Assembly (NCBI GenBank): GCA_945903925.1
Contig: CAMDPJ010000054.1
Location: 1 to 12,034 of the forward strand
Direction: 5' to 3'
Source: Chryseobacterium gleum
GTDB taxonomy: Bacteria; Bacteroidota; Bacteroidia; Flavobacteriales_C; GCA-002722245
Length of the DNA stretch: 12,034 bases
The notes under the pieces were generated by a model. That model worked only from the letters and a program-made list of their open reading frames with translations. It had not been told where the DNA came from and searched no databases. The translations under genes were made by a program, and so were the position numbers. Position 1 is the first letter of the stretch, and each line of letters opens with the position of its first letter. Of the stretch, positions 1 to 6,302 are shown piece by piece.

Positions 1-607
1 TATTACCCAAGGAGGTTGAGCCTCCACCTCCTAGTGTTATGCTACCTTCAGAAGTTATTTGAAATGGTGTGTTTGATTTCCCTACTTCAAAATTACCTTC
101 AAAAGAAGTTGATCCATCACCAACATAAAAAGCGCCACTTGGCACATACACCATTTCAATGGCGTAAATACGAAAATCAATGATGTCATTATCGGCCACC
201 AAATCGGTACCATAATTCCATTTCAACTGAATATTTGAATAACTTACGTTTGCTTGCGCAAAATTAGCCGAAGCATAAATAAAACAACCTTTTCCATCTG
301 CCGTTGGTTTTATCGTTGCTGTTGTTGGAGCGTAATTACCTGTAGTGCTAAAAGTGGCATGCTTCCAATCGGAAAAAGTTGCCGATACAGATGCTTTATT
401 GCGAAATTTCACAAAAACCCAACAAGCATCATAGTTGGCCGAACCGGTGGAAATCTTCCATGAATTTTGCCACGAAATACTAAATTGAACCATATAAGTA
501 TTGGCAGTAATATCTCTATTGATAAGAGACGGTGTTGTTATTTGAACGCCATTTGCATTCAAAAGAAAATTGATAAACATGCAAAAAAGAAAAATGTAAT
601 TTTTCAT
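1..607 (-). CDS. SUMF1/formylglycine-generating-enzyme-like secreted protein, N-terminal part
   Basis: An open frame of 202 codons starts at the ATG complementary to 605-607 and runs off the left edge without a stop, so the C-terminus is missing. Residues 1-18 or so are a short hydrophobic stretch (MKNYIFLFCMFINFLLNA) that looks like a signal peptide, so export is inferred. Residues 20-150 (for example MVQFSISWQNSW and CWVFVKFR) match, as I recall them, the beta-rich N-terminal domain that precedes SUMF1 domains in many Bacteroidota proteins. Residues 150-165 (IEMVYVPSGAFYVGDG) are the usual opening of the FGE-sulfatase/SUMF1 fold. The visible end is a Gly/Ser-rich stretch (LGGGGSTSLGN). Whether it is a true formylglycine generator cannot be judged, because the catalytic region lies outside the window; most such proteins in this phylum have no assigned substrate. 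No Shine-Dalgarno sequence is visible, as is usual in Bacteroidota. Confidence 0.8.
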   Translation of the reverse strand, partial: MKNYIFLFCMFINFLLNANGVQITTPSLINRDITANTYMVQFSISWQNSWKISTGSANYDACWVFVKFRNKASVSATFSDWKHATFSTTGNYAPTTATIKPTADGKGCFIYASANFAQANVSYSNIQLKWNYGTDLVADNDIIDFRIYAIEMVYVPSGAFYVGDGSTSFEGNFEVGKSNTPFQITSEGSITLGGGGSTSLGN

Positions 608-817
608 CTGACTATTTTTTGATAAATCTACAGGTTGGTTCTAAAAATTCATTTTTAAAGATTTGAATAAAAAGCCAAGAACCCTTTCAATGATCTCTTA
701 TTAACCGTGTGTTAAAAGTACAATATTTTTTCTTAGAAAATCATAATTTTCCTATCTATCTATCAATTTGTTAAATTGTTAATCTTACGGTTTGTTCATA
801 CCTAAATAAATTGTAGG

Positions 818-955
818 TTAAATTGTAAACCTTATTTTATCGCGGTTTATCAGGTACTCTGGCTTGAAGGTAAATCCTAAGAAATCAAACTTCCGCTTGT
901 AATTCCGCTTCTCTTTTCTGAAGTATTTGCATTGTACTAATTTTGTTTCAAACAT
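818..955 (-). pseudogene. Group II intron reverse transcriptase/maturase fragment
   Basis: This 45-residue ORF starts at the ATG complementary to 953-955, which has AAGGAGG six bases upstream (962-968), and stops at 818-820. The frame is also open to an ATG at 1000, but the ribosome site favours the inner start. Residues 3-36 (ETKLVQCKYFRKEKR, then KFDFLGFTFKPE) match the stretch after the catalytic reverse transcriptase motifs of group II maturases, typically of the form KT-K-VYCK, then KFDFLG(F/Y)TFRPR. The YADD catalytic motif, the N-terminal RT blocks, domain X and the endonuclease domain are all absent. The simplest reading is a deletion that joined the first codons of the maturase to a downstream in-frame piece. 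An active 45-residue product is unlikely, though the start region itself looks intact. Confidence 0.7.
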
Positions 956-961
956 TTTCTT

Positions 962-968
962 CCTCCTT
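962..968 (-). promoter_or_regulatory. Strong Shine-Dalgarno site AAGGAGG
   Basis: AAGGAGG lies six bases before the ATG at 955. A near-perfect Shine-Dalgarno sequence is unusual beside the other genes here, none of which has one. It decides the start of the maturase scrap and supports an origin from a mobile element. Confidence 0.6.
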
Positions 969-1364
969 ACTTTAAGTTGATAAAATATTTTAAACCGCAT
1001 AACTAGTGTCCTTCACTCCAGCTTGATTACCAAACCTTCTTCGCTAATACGACACCTTCCGCCATCCTTAACACCTTTGTTATTCGGCCTCGCGAGCACT
1101 ATTCACTTGCACCTTTCACTTCGCATTTGTTAAGGACTTCCCGAGTTCCATACAAAAGCCTGAATAAGAGTCGTGCCTCCTTAGTTACGTTTGTCTTGTA
1201 GCCCGCAAGCAAGTTTCTGCTACAACTTTTCATCAGCATGGCCCATTGCTAAACTTTCGACAAATTGTTGGTCTTCGCATTACTAAAACAGCGCCGAGGG
1301 GTTGTTTACACCCTTCGCTTGCACAGCGAGTGTGATGGGCCTACCATCATCTTTTATACAACAT

Positions 1365-1390
1365 TCTCAAACTCTACAAACAGTTTGAGA
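1365..1390. repeat. 8-bp perfect inverted repeat
   Basis: TCTCAAAC (1365-1372) and GTTTGAGA (1383-1390) are perfect complements around a 10-base spacer. No T-tract follows on either strand, so it is not an intrinsic terminator. It lies just outside the proposed 5' end of the intron remnant, and its role is unknown. Confidence 0.6.
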
Positions 1391-1544
1391 TTCACGGCAC
1401 ACGAGACAGCGACCAGATTTTAAAACTACTGCAAATTCATTATTTACCCCAAAACATAATTCGCAGTACTTCCAACTCCCTCATTATATTCAGCACTATT
1501 TTTCGACTAAATCTTAAAGAAATTGAGTGACATCCCAAAAGCTG

Positions 1545-1609
1545 TATTCTCCGCAAAAACAAAATATTCGCCGCAAATTATGCGGTGAATAAACTTTCTA
1601 TTCACCGCA
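1545..1609. repeat. Cluster of four TATTCnCCGCA repeats with an 11-bp perfect hairpin
   Basis: The 11-mer TATTCnCCGCA occurs directly at 1545-1555 (n=T), 1565-1575 (n=G) and 1599-1609 (n=A), and inverted at 1581-1591. The last two copies form a perfect 11-bp hairpin with a 7-base loop (AACTTTC). The second and third can also pair with one mismatch around AATTA, so two hairpins compete for the inverted copy. The cluster lies about 40 bases beyond the stop of the flavin reductase gene. The hairpin could help end that transcript, but no run of T follows it, so it is better called a repeat than a terminator. Confidence 0.7.
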
Positions 1610-1649
1610 AAATAAATAGCACAAGAAAACAATAAAACCTAGCAAAAAT

Positions 1650-2312
1650 TTATATCTCTTTGTTATAAGAGTTTACGATAGAATGTAATGGAATATTTGG
1701 TTTAGCATAGCTTAGTCGCTCAAGTCCGTTGGTTTTATGGTAGCTGTCTAATCCACTGCAGGTAATGCTACCAGCTTTTTCAAGGTCTAAAAACCCATCT
1801 TCACACCATGTTTCTGAAGGAAAATACAATTCTTGAATTTCGCCGATAATTATACTGGTGCCATTAATTTTTAAATCGATTCGTTCTCTAAACTGAACAC
1901 CCATTTGAATGTTGCTTTCTACAACATAGGGTGCAAAAAAATTATTTTTATATTCTTCGCTTAGGCCTACAGCTTCAAATTCTGAAAGCTCTTTAGGATA
2001 TCTAGCGGAACTTTGATGCGCCTTTTTATAAATTGATTTGTTGATGTGGTTGATGGTGTAAAATCCAGTATCGATTATGTTTTGCAAGGTGTGACGTTCA
2101 ACAGAGTCGGGTCTCACCACAAAAGCAATTAGCGGCGGCATAGAACCGATATGAAATACAGAACTAAAAATGGCCAAATTACTCTGTAGGTTGGTATCTT
2201 TAGTCCCAATTAAACAAACACTTTTAAATCCTCCACACGCATTAATTAAATGCGCTCTTTTGCGATTTTCCAGCGACATAATTGCTGCTAAATTCAAATG
2301 CGTTTTTTCCAT
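1650..2312 (-). CDS. Flavin reductase-like (FMN-binding split-barrel) protein
   Basis: The 220-residue protein matches the flavin reductase-like/DIM6-NTAB family, whose members bind FMN in a split beta-barrel and often reduce flavin with NAD(P)H. The diagnostic FMN-pocket region is residues 41-66 (NLQSNLAIFSSVFHIG, then PPLIAFVV), followed by FYTINHI (84-90) and the typical late segment IIIGEIQELYF (154-164). Length fits the family, and there is no signal peptide, so it should be cytoplasmic. It is the last gene of a minus-strand run; its ATG lies 11 bases after the SDR stop, which implies cotranscription. In other Bacteroidota, similar genes sit near photolyase genes (my recollection), where they might supply reduced flavin; that link is inference here. 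The substrate is unknown. Confidence 0.85.
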   Translation of the reverse strand: MEKTHLNLAAIMSLENRKRAHLINACGGFKSVCLIGTKDTNLQSNLAIFSSVFHIGSMPPLIAFVVRPDSVERHTLQNIIDTGFYTINHINKSIYKKAHQSSARYPKELSEFEAVGLSEEYKNNFFAPYVVESNIQMGVQFRERIDLKINGTSIIIGEIQELYFPSETWCEDGFLDLEKAGSITCSGLDSYHKTNGLERLSYAKPNIPLHSIVNSYNKEI

Positions 2313-2323
2313 TAGTATACAGT

Positions 2324-3013
2324 TTAAATCTTAAGCGAACCCATACCTCCATCCACAGCCAAAATCTGTCCGCTTATCCACGCAGCTTCCTCTGAAAGTA
2401 AAAATGAAATAACGTTGCCAACTTCTTCTGGGGTGCCAACTTTTTGCAATGGATTTCTTTTTTTCATGAGCTCCATTTTTTCGGGCGTATTTAAAAGTTT
2501 TTCTCCTAAGGGTGTGTTGGTTAACGATGGCGCAACGCAGTTTACCCTAATGGAAGGAGCAAGCTCTGCGGCTAATGCTCTGGTGAACGATTCTATTCCG
2601 CCTTTAGCCATAGCAATGGAAGTATGAAAGGGAAGTCCAACACTTCCTGCCACCGAACTAATTAAAACCACGGAAGCACTTTGCGACATTTTTATGTTTT
2701 TTAGATACGCCTGAATGAAAGCAACAGCCCCAAGATTGTTAATTTGGAAATCTTTTAATAAATCGGCTTCTGTGATTCTATTGAAAGGTTTTAAGTTGAT
2801 TGTTCCAGGAAAATAAACCAAGCCATCTATGGTTCTCTCTATGACAGGAAAATTGCCTGTTTGGTAAGACTCAACAGTATGAAATTCATCATAAATTGTA
2901 GAAGAATCTTTGGTGCTCAATCCAATTAAATGATGCCCGCTCTTTTGAAGATTTTTAGCACAGGCTTCTGCTATTGCGCTCGATGCACCTGCAAATAAAT
3001 AAGTTTTACTCAT
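2324..3013 (-). CDS. SDR-fold oxidoreductase with non-canonical active site
   Basis: The 229-residue protein has the short-chain dehydrogenase/reductase layout. The nucleotide loop is FAGASSAIAEA (7-17), a form of TGxxxGIG. The NNxG motif is NNLG (92-95), the catalytic-serine strand is LISSVAG (117-123), the post-active-site segment is IRVNCVAP (155-162), and the C-terminus is ISGQILAVDGG (213-223). The YxxxK motif is altered: Lys137 is present (AMAKGG), but the residue four before it is Ile133 (codon ATT), not Tyr. The protein may therefore lack normal dehydrogenase activity, or act by binding NAD(P) and a ligand. Its ATG overlaps the stop of the upstream TIGR03643 gene by four bases (ATGA), which suggests translational coupling. 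Substrate unknown. Confidence 0.85.
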   Translation of the reverse strand: MSKTYLFAGASSAIAEACAKNLQKSGHHLIGLSTKDSSTIYDEFHTVESYQTGNFPVIERTIDGLVYFPGTINLKPFNRITEADLLKDFQINNLGAVAFIQAYLKNIKMSQSASVVLISSVAGSVGLPFHTSIAMAKGGIESFTRALAAELAPSIRVNCVAPSLTNTPLGEKLLNTPEKMELMKKRNPLQKVGTPEEVGNVISFLLSEEAAWISGQILAVDGGMGSLKI

Positions 3014-3369
3014 TTTCTTTTAGAGATTGTATTGTTAGTGATCATTTTTTGCGCTTTACTCTTGAAACGATTCATACCTGCAACTCTCTTTAAATCGTGT
3101 TTGGTTTTGCAATTTTCTACTCTTTTTCGCCACAATTTATAGGAACCTAATTTTAAATTCTTTTTCATTAAAACTTTTACCTGACTTTCATTTAAACCAA
3201 ATTGCAATTTAATCGCATCAAAAGTTGTTCTGTCTTCCCATGCCATCTCAATTACTCTATCAATATCAATTAAGCTAAGTGCAATAGTCGACTCTTTAGC
3301 TTTTTGCATATAAGCCATCGGAGAAGGCAAGTCACTGTAAAAGCAATAATTTTCGATGTTATTTTCCAT
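3010..3369 (-). CDS. TIGR03643/DUF2805 family protein
   Basis: This small basic protein of 119 residues has the signature of the TIGR03643/DUF2805 family: residues 36-58 (IDRVIEMAWEDRTTFDAI, then QFGL) followed by SYKLWRKRV (76-84) and TKHDLKR (89-95). The segment DAIKLQFGLNESQVKVLMKK reads like a helix-turn-helix, so nucleic-acid binding is possible, but the family has no established function that I know of. About 30 residues precede the conserved core; starts at Met18 or Met21 would remove them, but the start at 3369 overlaps the upstream stop by 11 bases, a normal spacing for coupled genes. The C-terminal 20 residues are Lys/Arg-rich. Confidence 0.85.
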   Translation of the reverse strand: MENNIENYCFYSDLPSPMAYMQKAKESTIALSLIDIDRVIEMAWEDRTTFDAIKLQFGLNESQVKVLMKKNLKLGSYKLWRKRVENCKTKHDLKRVAGMNRFKSKAQKMITNNTISKRK

Positions 3370-3826
3370 GATTAAATAGTTCTTCTAGCTTGTCGTAACG
3401 GTAATCAAAAATCTCTTTTATTTTATCACGTATGTACAGCTGATTTATAATTTTTCCTAGCACACCAAAAGGAACTTTATAGTGCAATAAATCGGTCATT
3501 TCAATACCTCCAGGAACTTCTTTCACAAAATGTTTGTGATGCCAAAAGGAGTAAGGTCCAAAACGTTGTTCATCTACAAAATATTTATTTTGCTCGGCAT
3601 GGGTAATTTCGGTTACCCAATGTAATTTAATGCCTAGCAGCGGAGTGACATAGTAGTCGATTACTTGTCCAGCATACATTTTTTGAATGTCGTCTTTGTC
3701 GGATAGTATCGTAAATCCCATATAAGGCGGTGTGATTTCAGCAAGATTTGCGGGTGAGCTCATGAAATCCCAAACCGTCTTCATATCGCTCTTTAGCAAC
3801 TGTTTTGTTTTTAAAGTGTAAAGCAT
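3359..3826 (-). CDS. SRPBCC (START/Bet v1-like) ligand-binding protein
   Basis: The 155-residue protein fits the SRPBCC superfamily of hydrophobic-ligand-binding proteins. It opens with LKTKQLLKSDMKTVWDFMSSPANLAEITPP (split over residues 5-34), the usual first strand and helices. It continues with WVTEITHAEQNKYFVDEQ and RFGPYSFWHHKHFVKEVPGG, and ends in a long helix (RDKIKEIFDYRYDKLEELF). No signal peptide or membrane segment is seen. It is the first gene of the four-gene minus-strand run and overlaps the next gene. Its ATG at 3824-3826 lies just inside the divergent intergenic region with the two dyads, so regulation shared with the TetR gene is plausible. The ligand cannot be told from sequence. 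Confidence 0.85.
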   Translation of the reverse strand: MLYTLKTKQLLKSDMKTVWDFMSSPANLAEITPPYMGFTILSDKDDIQKMYAGQVIDYYVTPLLGIKLHWVTEITHAEQNKYFVDEQRFGPYSFWHHKHFVKEVPGGIEMTDLLHYKVPFGVLGKIINQLYIRDKIKEIFDYRYDKLEELFNHGK

Positions 3827-3855
3827 ATAAGTTAATTTGTGTTGAAGGTATCCAA

Positions 3856-3891
3856 TTTTGTTTAATCTTTACTTACATTTGTTAAACAAAA
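3856..3891. promoter_or_regulatory. Candidate operator: TTTTGTTTAA dyad
   Basis: TTTTGTTTAA (3856-3865) and TTAAACAAAA (3882-3891) are perfect 10-bp complements separated by 16 bases. The right arm is also the core of a near-palindrome, TTTGTT-A-AACAAA (3878-3890). The dyad lies 30 bases upstream of the SRPBCC start and about 110 upstream of the TetR start, as expected for a site controlling one or both genes. The binding protein is unknown; the adjacent TetR-like protein is one candidate, a MerR-type light regulator another. Confidence 0.45.
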
Positions 3892-3893
3892 AG

Positions 3894-3930
3894 CTATTCA
3901 GTCATTGATAAAATCAATGAAGTTGAATAG
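3894..3930. promoter_or_regulatory. Candidate operator or hairpin: CTATTCA/TCATTGAT dyad
   Basis: The inner arms TCATTGAT (3902-3909) and ATCAATGA (3913-3920) are perfect complements around AAA. The outer arms CTATTCA (3894-3900) and TGAATAG (3924-3930) add seven more pairs, with a 1-base bulge on the left and a 3-base bulge on the right. No T-tract follows, so it is not a normal terminator. Its place about 70 bases before the TetR-like gene suggests a TetR-family operator, though it could be a leader hairpin. Confidence 0.45.
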
Positions 3931-4001
3931 GAAGAAGGCTGTTTATTCTCTTCTTTAGCAAATATTTACAGCAGTTCATTTACAACAAAAAATATACAAT
4001 T

Positions 4002-4640
4002 ATGGAGCAAAGTGCAATTCTTAAAAGTTATGTTGATTTTTTGCTTTCCACAGGAGAGAGGCCAAGAAATGTTTATTCTTTTTGTGAAAAAATTGGCATT
4101 GAGGAAGCTAAGTTTTATACCTTCTACGCTTCTTTCGACAATATTGAGCAGAGTGTATTTACCGATATTTTTAACAGTACCATTTCTTTATTGACTAAGA
4201 GCGAAAACTTTGAGCAATACGATGCTAAAACCAAATTAATCAGTTTCTATTTTACTTACTTTGAGCAACTCACTGCCAACAGAAGTTTGATTTTATATTT
4301 GCTTCAAGCGAAGCAGTTTGACTTGCGAAACCTAAAGAAATTAAGTCCATTGCGCGCGGCGTTTAAAAAAATGGTGAACGAACTTCCGATAGAATATTTT
4401 AAAGTTCCTGATGAAAAAATTCAAAAACTTCAAGCCAAAGGATTGTTGGAAATAGCATGGTTTCAATTTTTAGCTTGTTTGAAATTTTGGATAGACGATA
4501 ATTCTCCCTCTTTTGAAAAGACAGATCTATTCATCGAAAAATCTATTAATGCAAGTTTTGAACTGATACAGGCGCCACCGCTTGAGAAATTAATCGATTT
4601 TGGAAAATTTTTATGGAAAGAAAAAATGACGTTCAAGTAA
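4002..4640 (+). CDS. TetR-like transcriptional regulator
   Basis: The 212-residue, all-helical protein has a weak TetR-type N-terminal DNA-binding domain. Residues 17-50 (TGERPRNVYSFCEKIGIEEA, then KFYTFYASFDNIEQ) align with the TetR helix-turn-helix pattern, FYTFYASFDNIE standing for the usual FYxxFxSKExI. The rest would be a ligand-binding/dimerisation domain, ending in a basic tail (FLWKEKMTFK). The ligand is unknown. The gene is divergent from the SRPBCC run and lies 10 bases upstream of the ABC1 kinase gene, so the two plus-strand genes are probably one operon. The 175-bp upstream region with two dyads would suit autoregulation. The HTH is divergent enough that the call depends on position and overall pattern. 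Confidence 0.75.
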   Translation: MEQSAILKSYVDFLLSTGERPRNVYSFCEKIGIEEAKFYTFYASFDNIEQSVFTDIFNSTISLLTKSENFEQYDAKTKLISFYFTYFEQLTANRSLILYLLQAKQFDLRNLKKLSPLRAAFKKMVNELPIEYFKVPDEKIQKLQAKGLLEIAWFQFLACLKFWIDDNSPSFEKTDLFIEKSINASFELIQAPPLEKLIDFGKFLWKEKMTFK

Positions 4641-4650
4641 TACCAAGCCA

Positions 4651-5964
4651 ATGAAAACCATCGACAGTATTCCAACTTCAAAAATTGAAAGAGCCACCAA
4701 AATTTTACAAACAGGTGCTAAAGTCGGTGTTAACTATTTAAAATTCTATGTAGATAAAGTAACTACAAGTGCTGAGCAAGCAAAAGATAATTTAGACAAA
4801 TCAAATGCTGAAGACATATACAACGGACTAAAACAATTGAAAGGAAGTGCCTTAAAAGCTGCTCAAATGATGAGTATGGATAAAAGTATTTTGCCGAGGG
4901 CCTTTGTAGAAAAATTTTCTTTGGCTCAATTCTCGGTTCCTCCATTGTCAGCTCCCTTGGTTGAGAAAACCTTTAAAAAATATTTCGGAAAAGGTCCAAA
5001 CGAAGTATATGATACCTTTGATTTTAATGCTGTTAATGCTGCGAGTATCGGCCAAGTTCATAAAGCTACCTTAAATGGAAAAAGTTTAGCGGTAAAAATT
5101 CAATACCCAGGTGTTGCCGCAAGCATTTCTTCCGACTTAAGTTTGGTAAAACCCGTAGCGCTGCGAATGCTGAATATGAAGTCCGCTGAATCAGAGGTGT
5201 ATTTTAAGGAATTGGAGAGTAAATTATTGGAAGAAACTGATTACCTAAGAGAGATTGAGCAAAGTATTTATATTGCGCAAGCTTGTCAGCATTTGCAAAA
5301 CATAAAATTCCCCAGTTACTTCACCGAACTATCCAATCAAAGAGTTATCACTATGGACTGGATGGAGGGCTTGCATTTATCGGAATTTGTAAAGGTAAAT
5401 CACGACAAAAATTTATCGAATATCATTTCTCAAGCATTGTGGGATTTTTATATGTTTCAAATTCATCACTTAAAACAATTTCATGCCGACCCTCATCCAG
5501 GAAATTTTCTAATATCATCAGATCATAAATTAATTGCCATCGATTTTGGCTGTATTAAATCTATTCCTAAAGAATTTTACAATCCGTTTTTTGACTTGGC
5601 AAAAAAAGAAAATATTGATAATCCTGCTGTATTTCGTGAAAAGCTAATTGAGCTAGAAATAATATTTCCACAAGATAAACCAGAAGAGGTTGCCTATTTC
5701 ACTTCTATTTTTCATGAATTATTAAGTTTGTTTACTCGCCCATTCAGTGAAGAAACATTTAATTTTTCTGATGAAAGTTTCTTTGAGGAAATCACTCTAT
5801 TGGGACAGAAATATGCGAAAAGCAATGAGCTTAAAAAAATGAATGCCGCAAGGGGTTCAAAGCATTTCATCTATATGAACAGAACATTTTTCGGATTGTA
5901 CAATTTAATGTTCGACTTGAAAGGCGAAAAGGTAGTGATCAACAATTACAAAAAATATATTTAA
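4651..5964 (+). CDS. ABC1/UbiB/AarF family atypical kinase
   Basis: The 437-residue protein has the marks of the ABC1 (ADCK/UbiB) atypical kinase family. These are the KxGQ-type motif as KAAQMMS (69-75), the Ala-rich loop NAASIGQVHKA (129-139), the nucleotide lysine in LAVKIQYPGV (Lys149), Glu pairs in LLEETDYLREIE (192-203), the catalytic loop HADPHPGNFL (278-287) and the metal-binding DFG (298-300). All catalytic residues appear present. The Gly of KxGQ is Ala, a variant I recall in other bacterial members. Family members in ubiquinone-using organisms support quinone synthesis; here the substrate is unknown. It lacks a clear C-terminal membrane pair and is shorter than E. coli UbiB. It follows the TetR-like gene closely, and that pairing suggests inducible expression. 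Confidence 0.9.
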   Translation: MKTIDSIPTSKIERATKILQTGAKVGVNYLKFYVDKVTTSAEQAKDNLDKSNAEDIYNGLKQLKGSALKAAQMMSMDKSILPRAFVEKFSLAQFSVPPLSAPLVEKTFKKYFGKGPNEVYDTFDFNAVNAASIGQVHKATLNGKSLAVKIQYPGVAASISSDLSLVKPVALRMLNMKSAESEVYFKELESKLLEETDYLREIEQSIYIAQACQHLQNIKFPSYFTELSNQRVITMDWMEGLHLSEFVKVNHDKNLSNIISQALWDFYMFQIHHLKQFHADPHPGNFLISSDHKLIAIDFGCIKSIPKEFYNPFFDLAKKENIDNPAVFREKLIELEIIFPQDKPEEVAYFTSIFHELLSLFTRPFSEETFNFSDESFFEEITLLGQKYAKSNELKKMNAARGSKHFIYMNRTFFGLYNLMFDLKGEKVVINNYKKYI

Positions 5965-6127
5965 AAAAAATAAGTCGACTTTTAGCATGTTGCTTAAATC
6001 GGTTTAAATCACCTTAAAATTTTGTTGTGTTTTCCAAAAGAGTTTAGAATTGTCGGTAAAGATATTCATTCAATTTACTCTGAAACAATTTTCCTTTCGT
6101 CCTGCCATTACTATTGTGCGCTGGCCC

Positions 6128-6227
6128 GACAAAAAGGCGAGGGTGCGGAAAGGCGGTGAACCCAAAAATAGAGGCGGATTAAGGAGCCGAAATTTTTGGG
6201 AGAGAGCAGGGGCAGCATCTTTTTGTC
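6128..6227. repeat. Large nested palindrome in convergent intergenic region
   Basis: The outer arms GACAAAAAG (6128-6136) and CTTTTTGTC (6219-6227) are perfect 9-bp complements. Inside them CCCAAAAAT (6161-6169) and ATTTTTGGG (6192-6200) are another perfect 9-bp pair, and GGC/GCC can close the centre. The sequence between the arms is much more G-rich than its surroundings. The whole folds as a cruciform-like unit on either strand, which suggests an inserted repeat element rather than gene sequence. Confidence 0.6.
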
Positions 6228-6239
6228 AAAGATTTTTTG

Positions 6240-6290
6240 CTTACTTTTTGATCTCTGCAAAAGTAAGTCTTTCCTTCTTTAGAAAAGAAG
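6240..6290. repeat. Two adjacent short hairpins
   Basis: CTTACTTTT (6240-6248) pairs perfectly with AAAAGTAAG (6259-6267) around a 10-base loop. Directly after it, CTTCTTT (6274-6280) pairs with AAAGAAG (6284-6290) around AGA. They follow the large palindrome by 12 bases and may belong to the same repeat unit. Neither has a good T-tract. Confidence 0.55.
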
Positions 6291-6302
6291 AAATAAAATG
6301 AT

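Larger units (their letters stand above)
818..1324 (-). mobile_element. Decayed, internally deleted group II intron (remnant)
   Basis: Read on the minus strand, the element starts at 1324 with GTGCAAGCGAAGGGTG, resembling the GUGYG-type 5' end and the following AGGGUGU segment of bacterial group II introns. About 370 nt of GC-richer, structured sequence follows, including a perfect TTGTAGC/GCTACAA stem (1196-1202 with 1219-1225) and phrases such as GGTGTTAAGGATGGCGGA and ACTAGTTATGCGGTTT that I recall from the region before intron-encoded ORFs. Next come a strong AAGGAGG ribosome site and a short ORF whose protein matches a piece of the maturase. Nearly all of the usual 400-600-residue protein is gone, and I see no domain V/VI sequence downstream, so the 3' end is also lost. 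The 5' boundary at 1324 is a guess. The maturase fragment is the firmest evidence; the RNA assignment rests on memory and needs a covariance search. Confidence 0.6.
608..1649. other. Gene-poor 1 kb region with intron remnant and repeats
   Basis: No intact gene lies between the SUMF1-like gene and the flavin reductase gene. Positions 608-817 are AT-rich and featureless apart from a short CTAT run near 751-763. Positions 818-1324 carry the intron-like remnant described separately. Positions 1325-1540 hold an 8-bp inverted repeat but no convincing coding signal. Positions 1545-1609 hold a cluster of short inverted and direct repeats. The stretch reads as an accumulation site for mobile debris. 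Confidence 0.7.

Noticed and set aside
254..463. 69-codon plus-strand frame
   Set aside because: It lies antisense to the SUMF1-like gene, whose frame matches a known family; the plus frame has no recognisable features.
1300..1340. Hairpin TCGCT/AGCGA near the intron 5' end as a terminator target of a group IIC intron
   Set aside because: The stem is only 5 bp and no T-tract follows, so it does not resemble the terminators that IIC introns use.
5971..5990. AAGTCGACTT palindrome after the ABC1 kinase gene as a terminator
   Set aside because: The palindrome leaves only a 4-base loop with a 3-bp stem and few T residues, which is too weak to call.
6050..6301. 83-codon plus-strand frame in the convergent intergenic region
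   Set aside because: It translates straight through the nested inverted repeats, has no family features, and its composition follows the repeat element.
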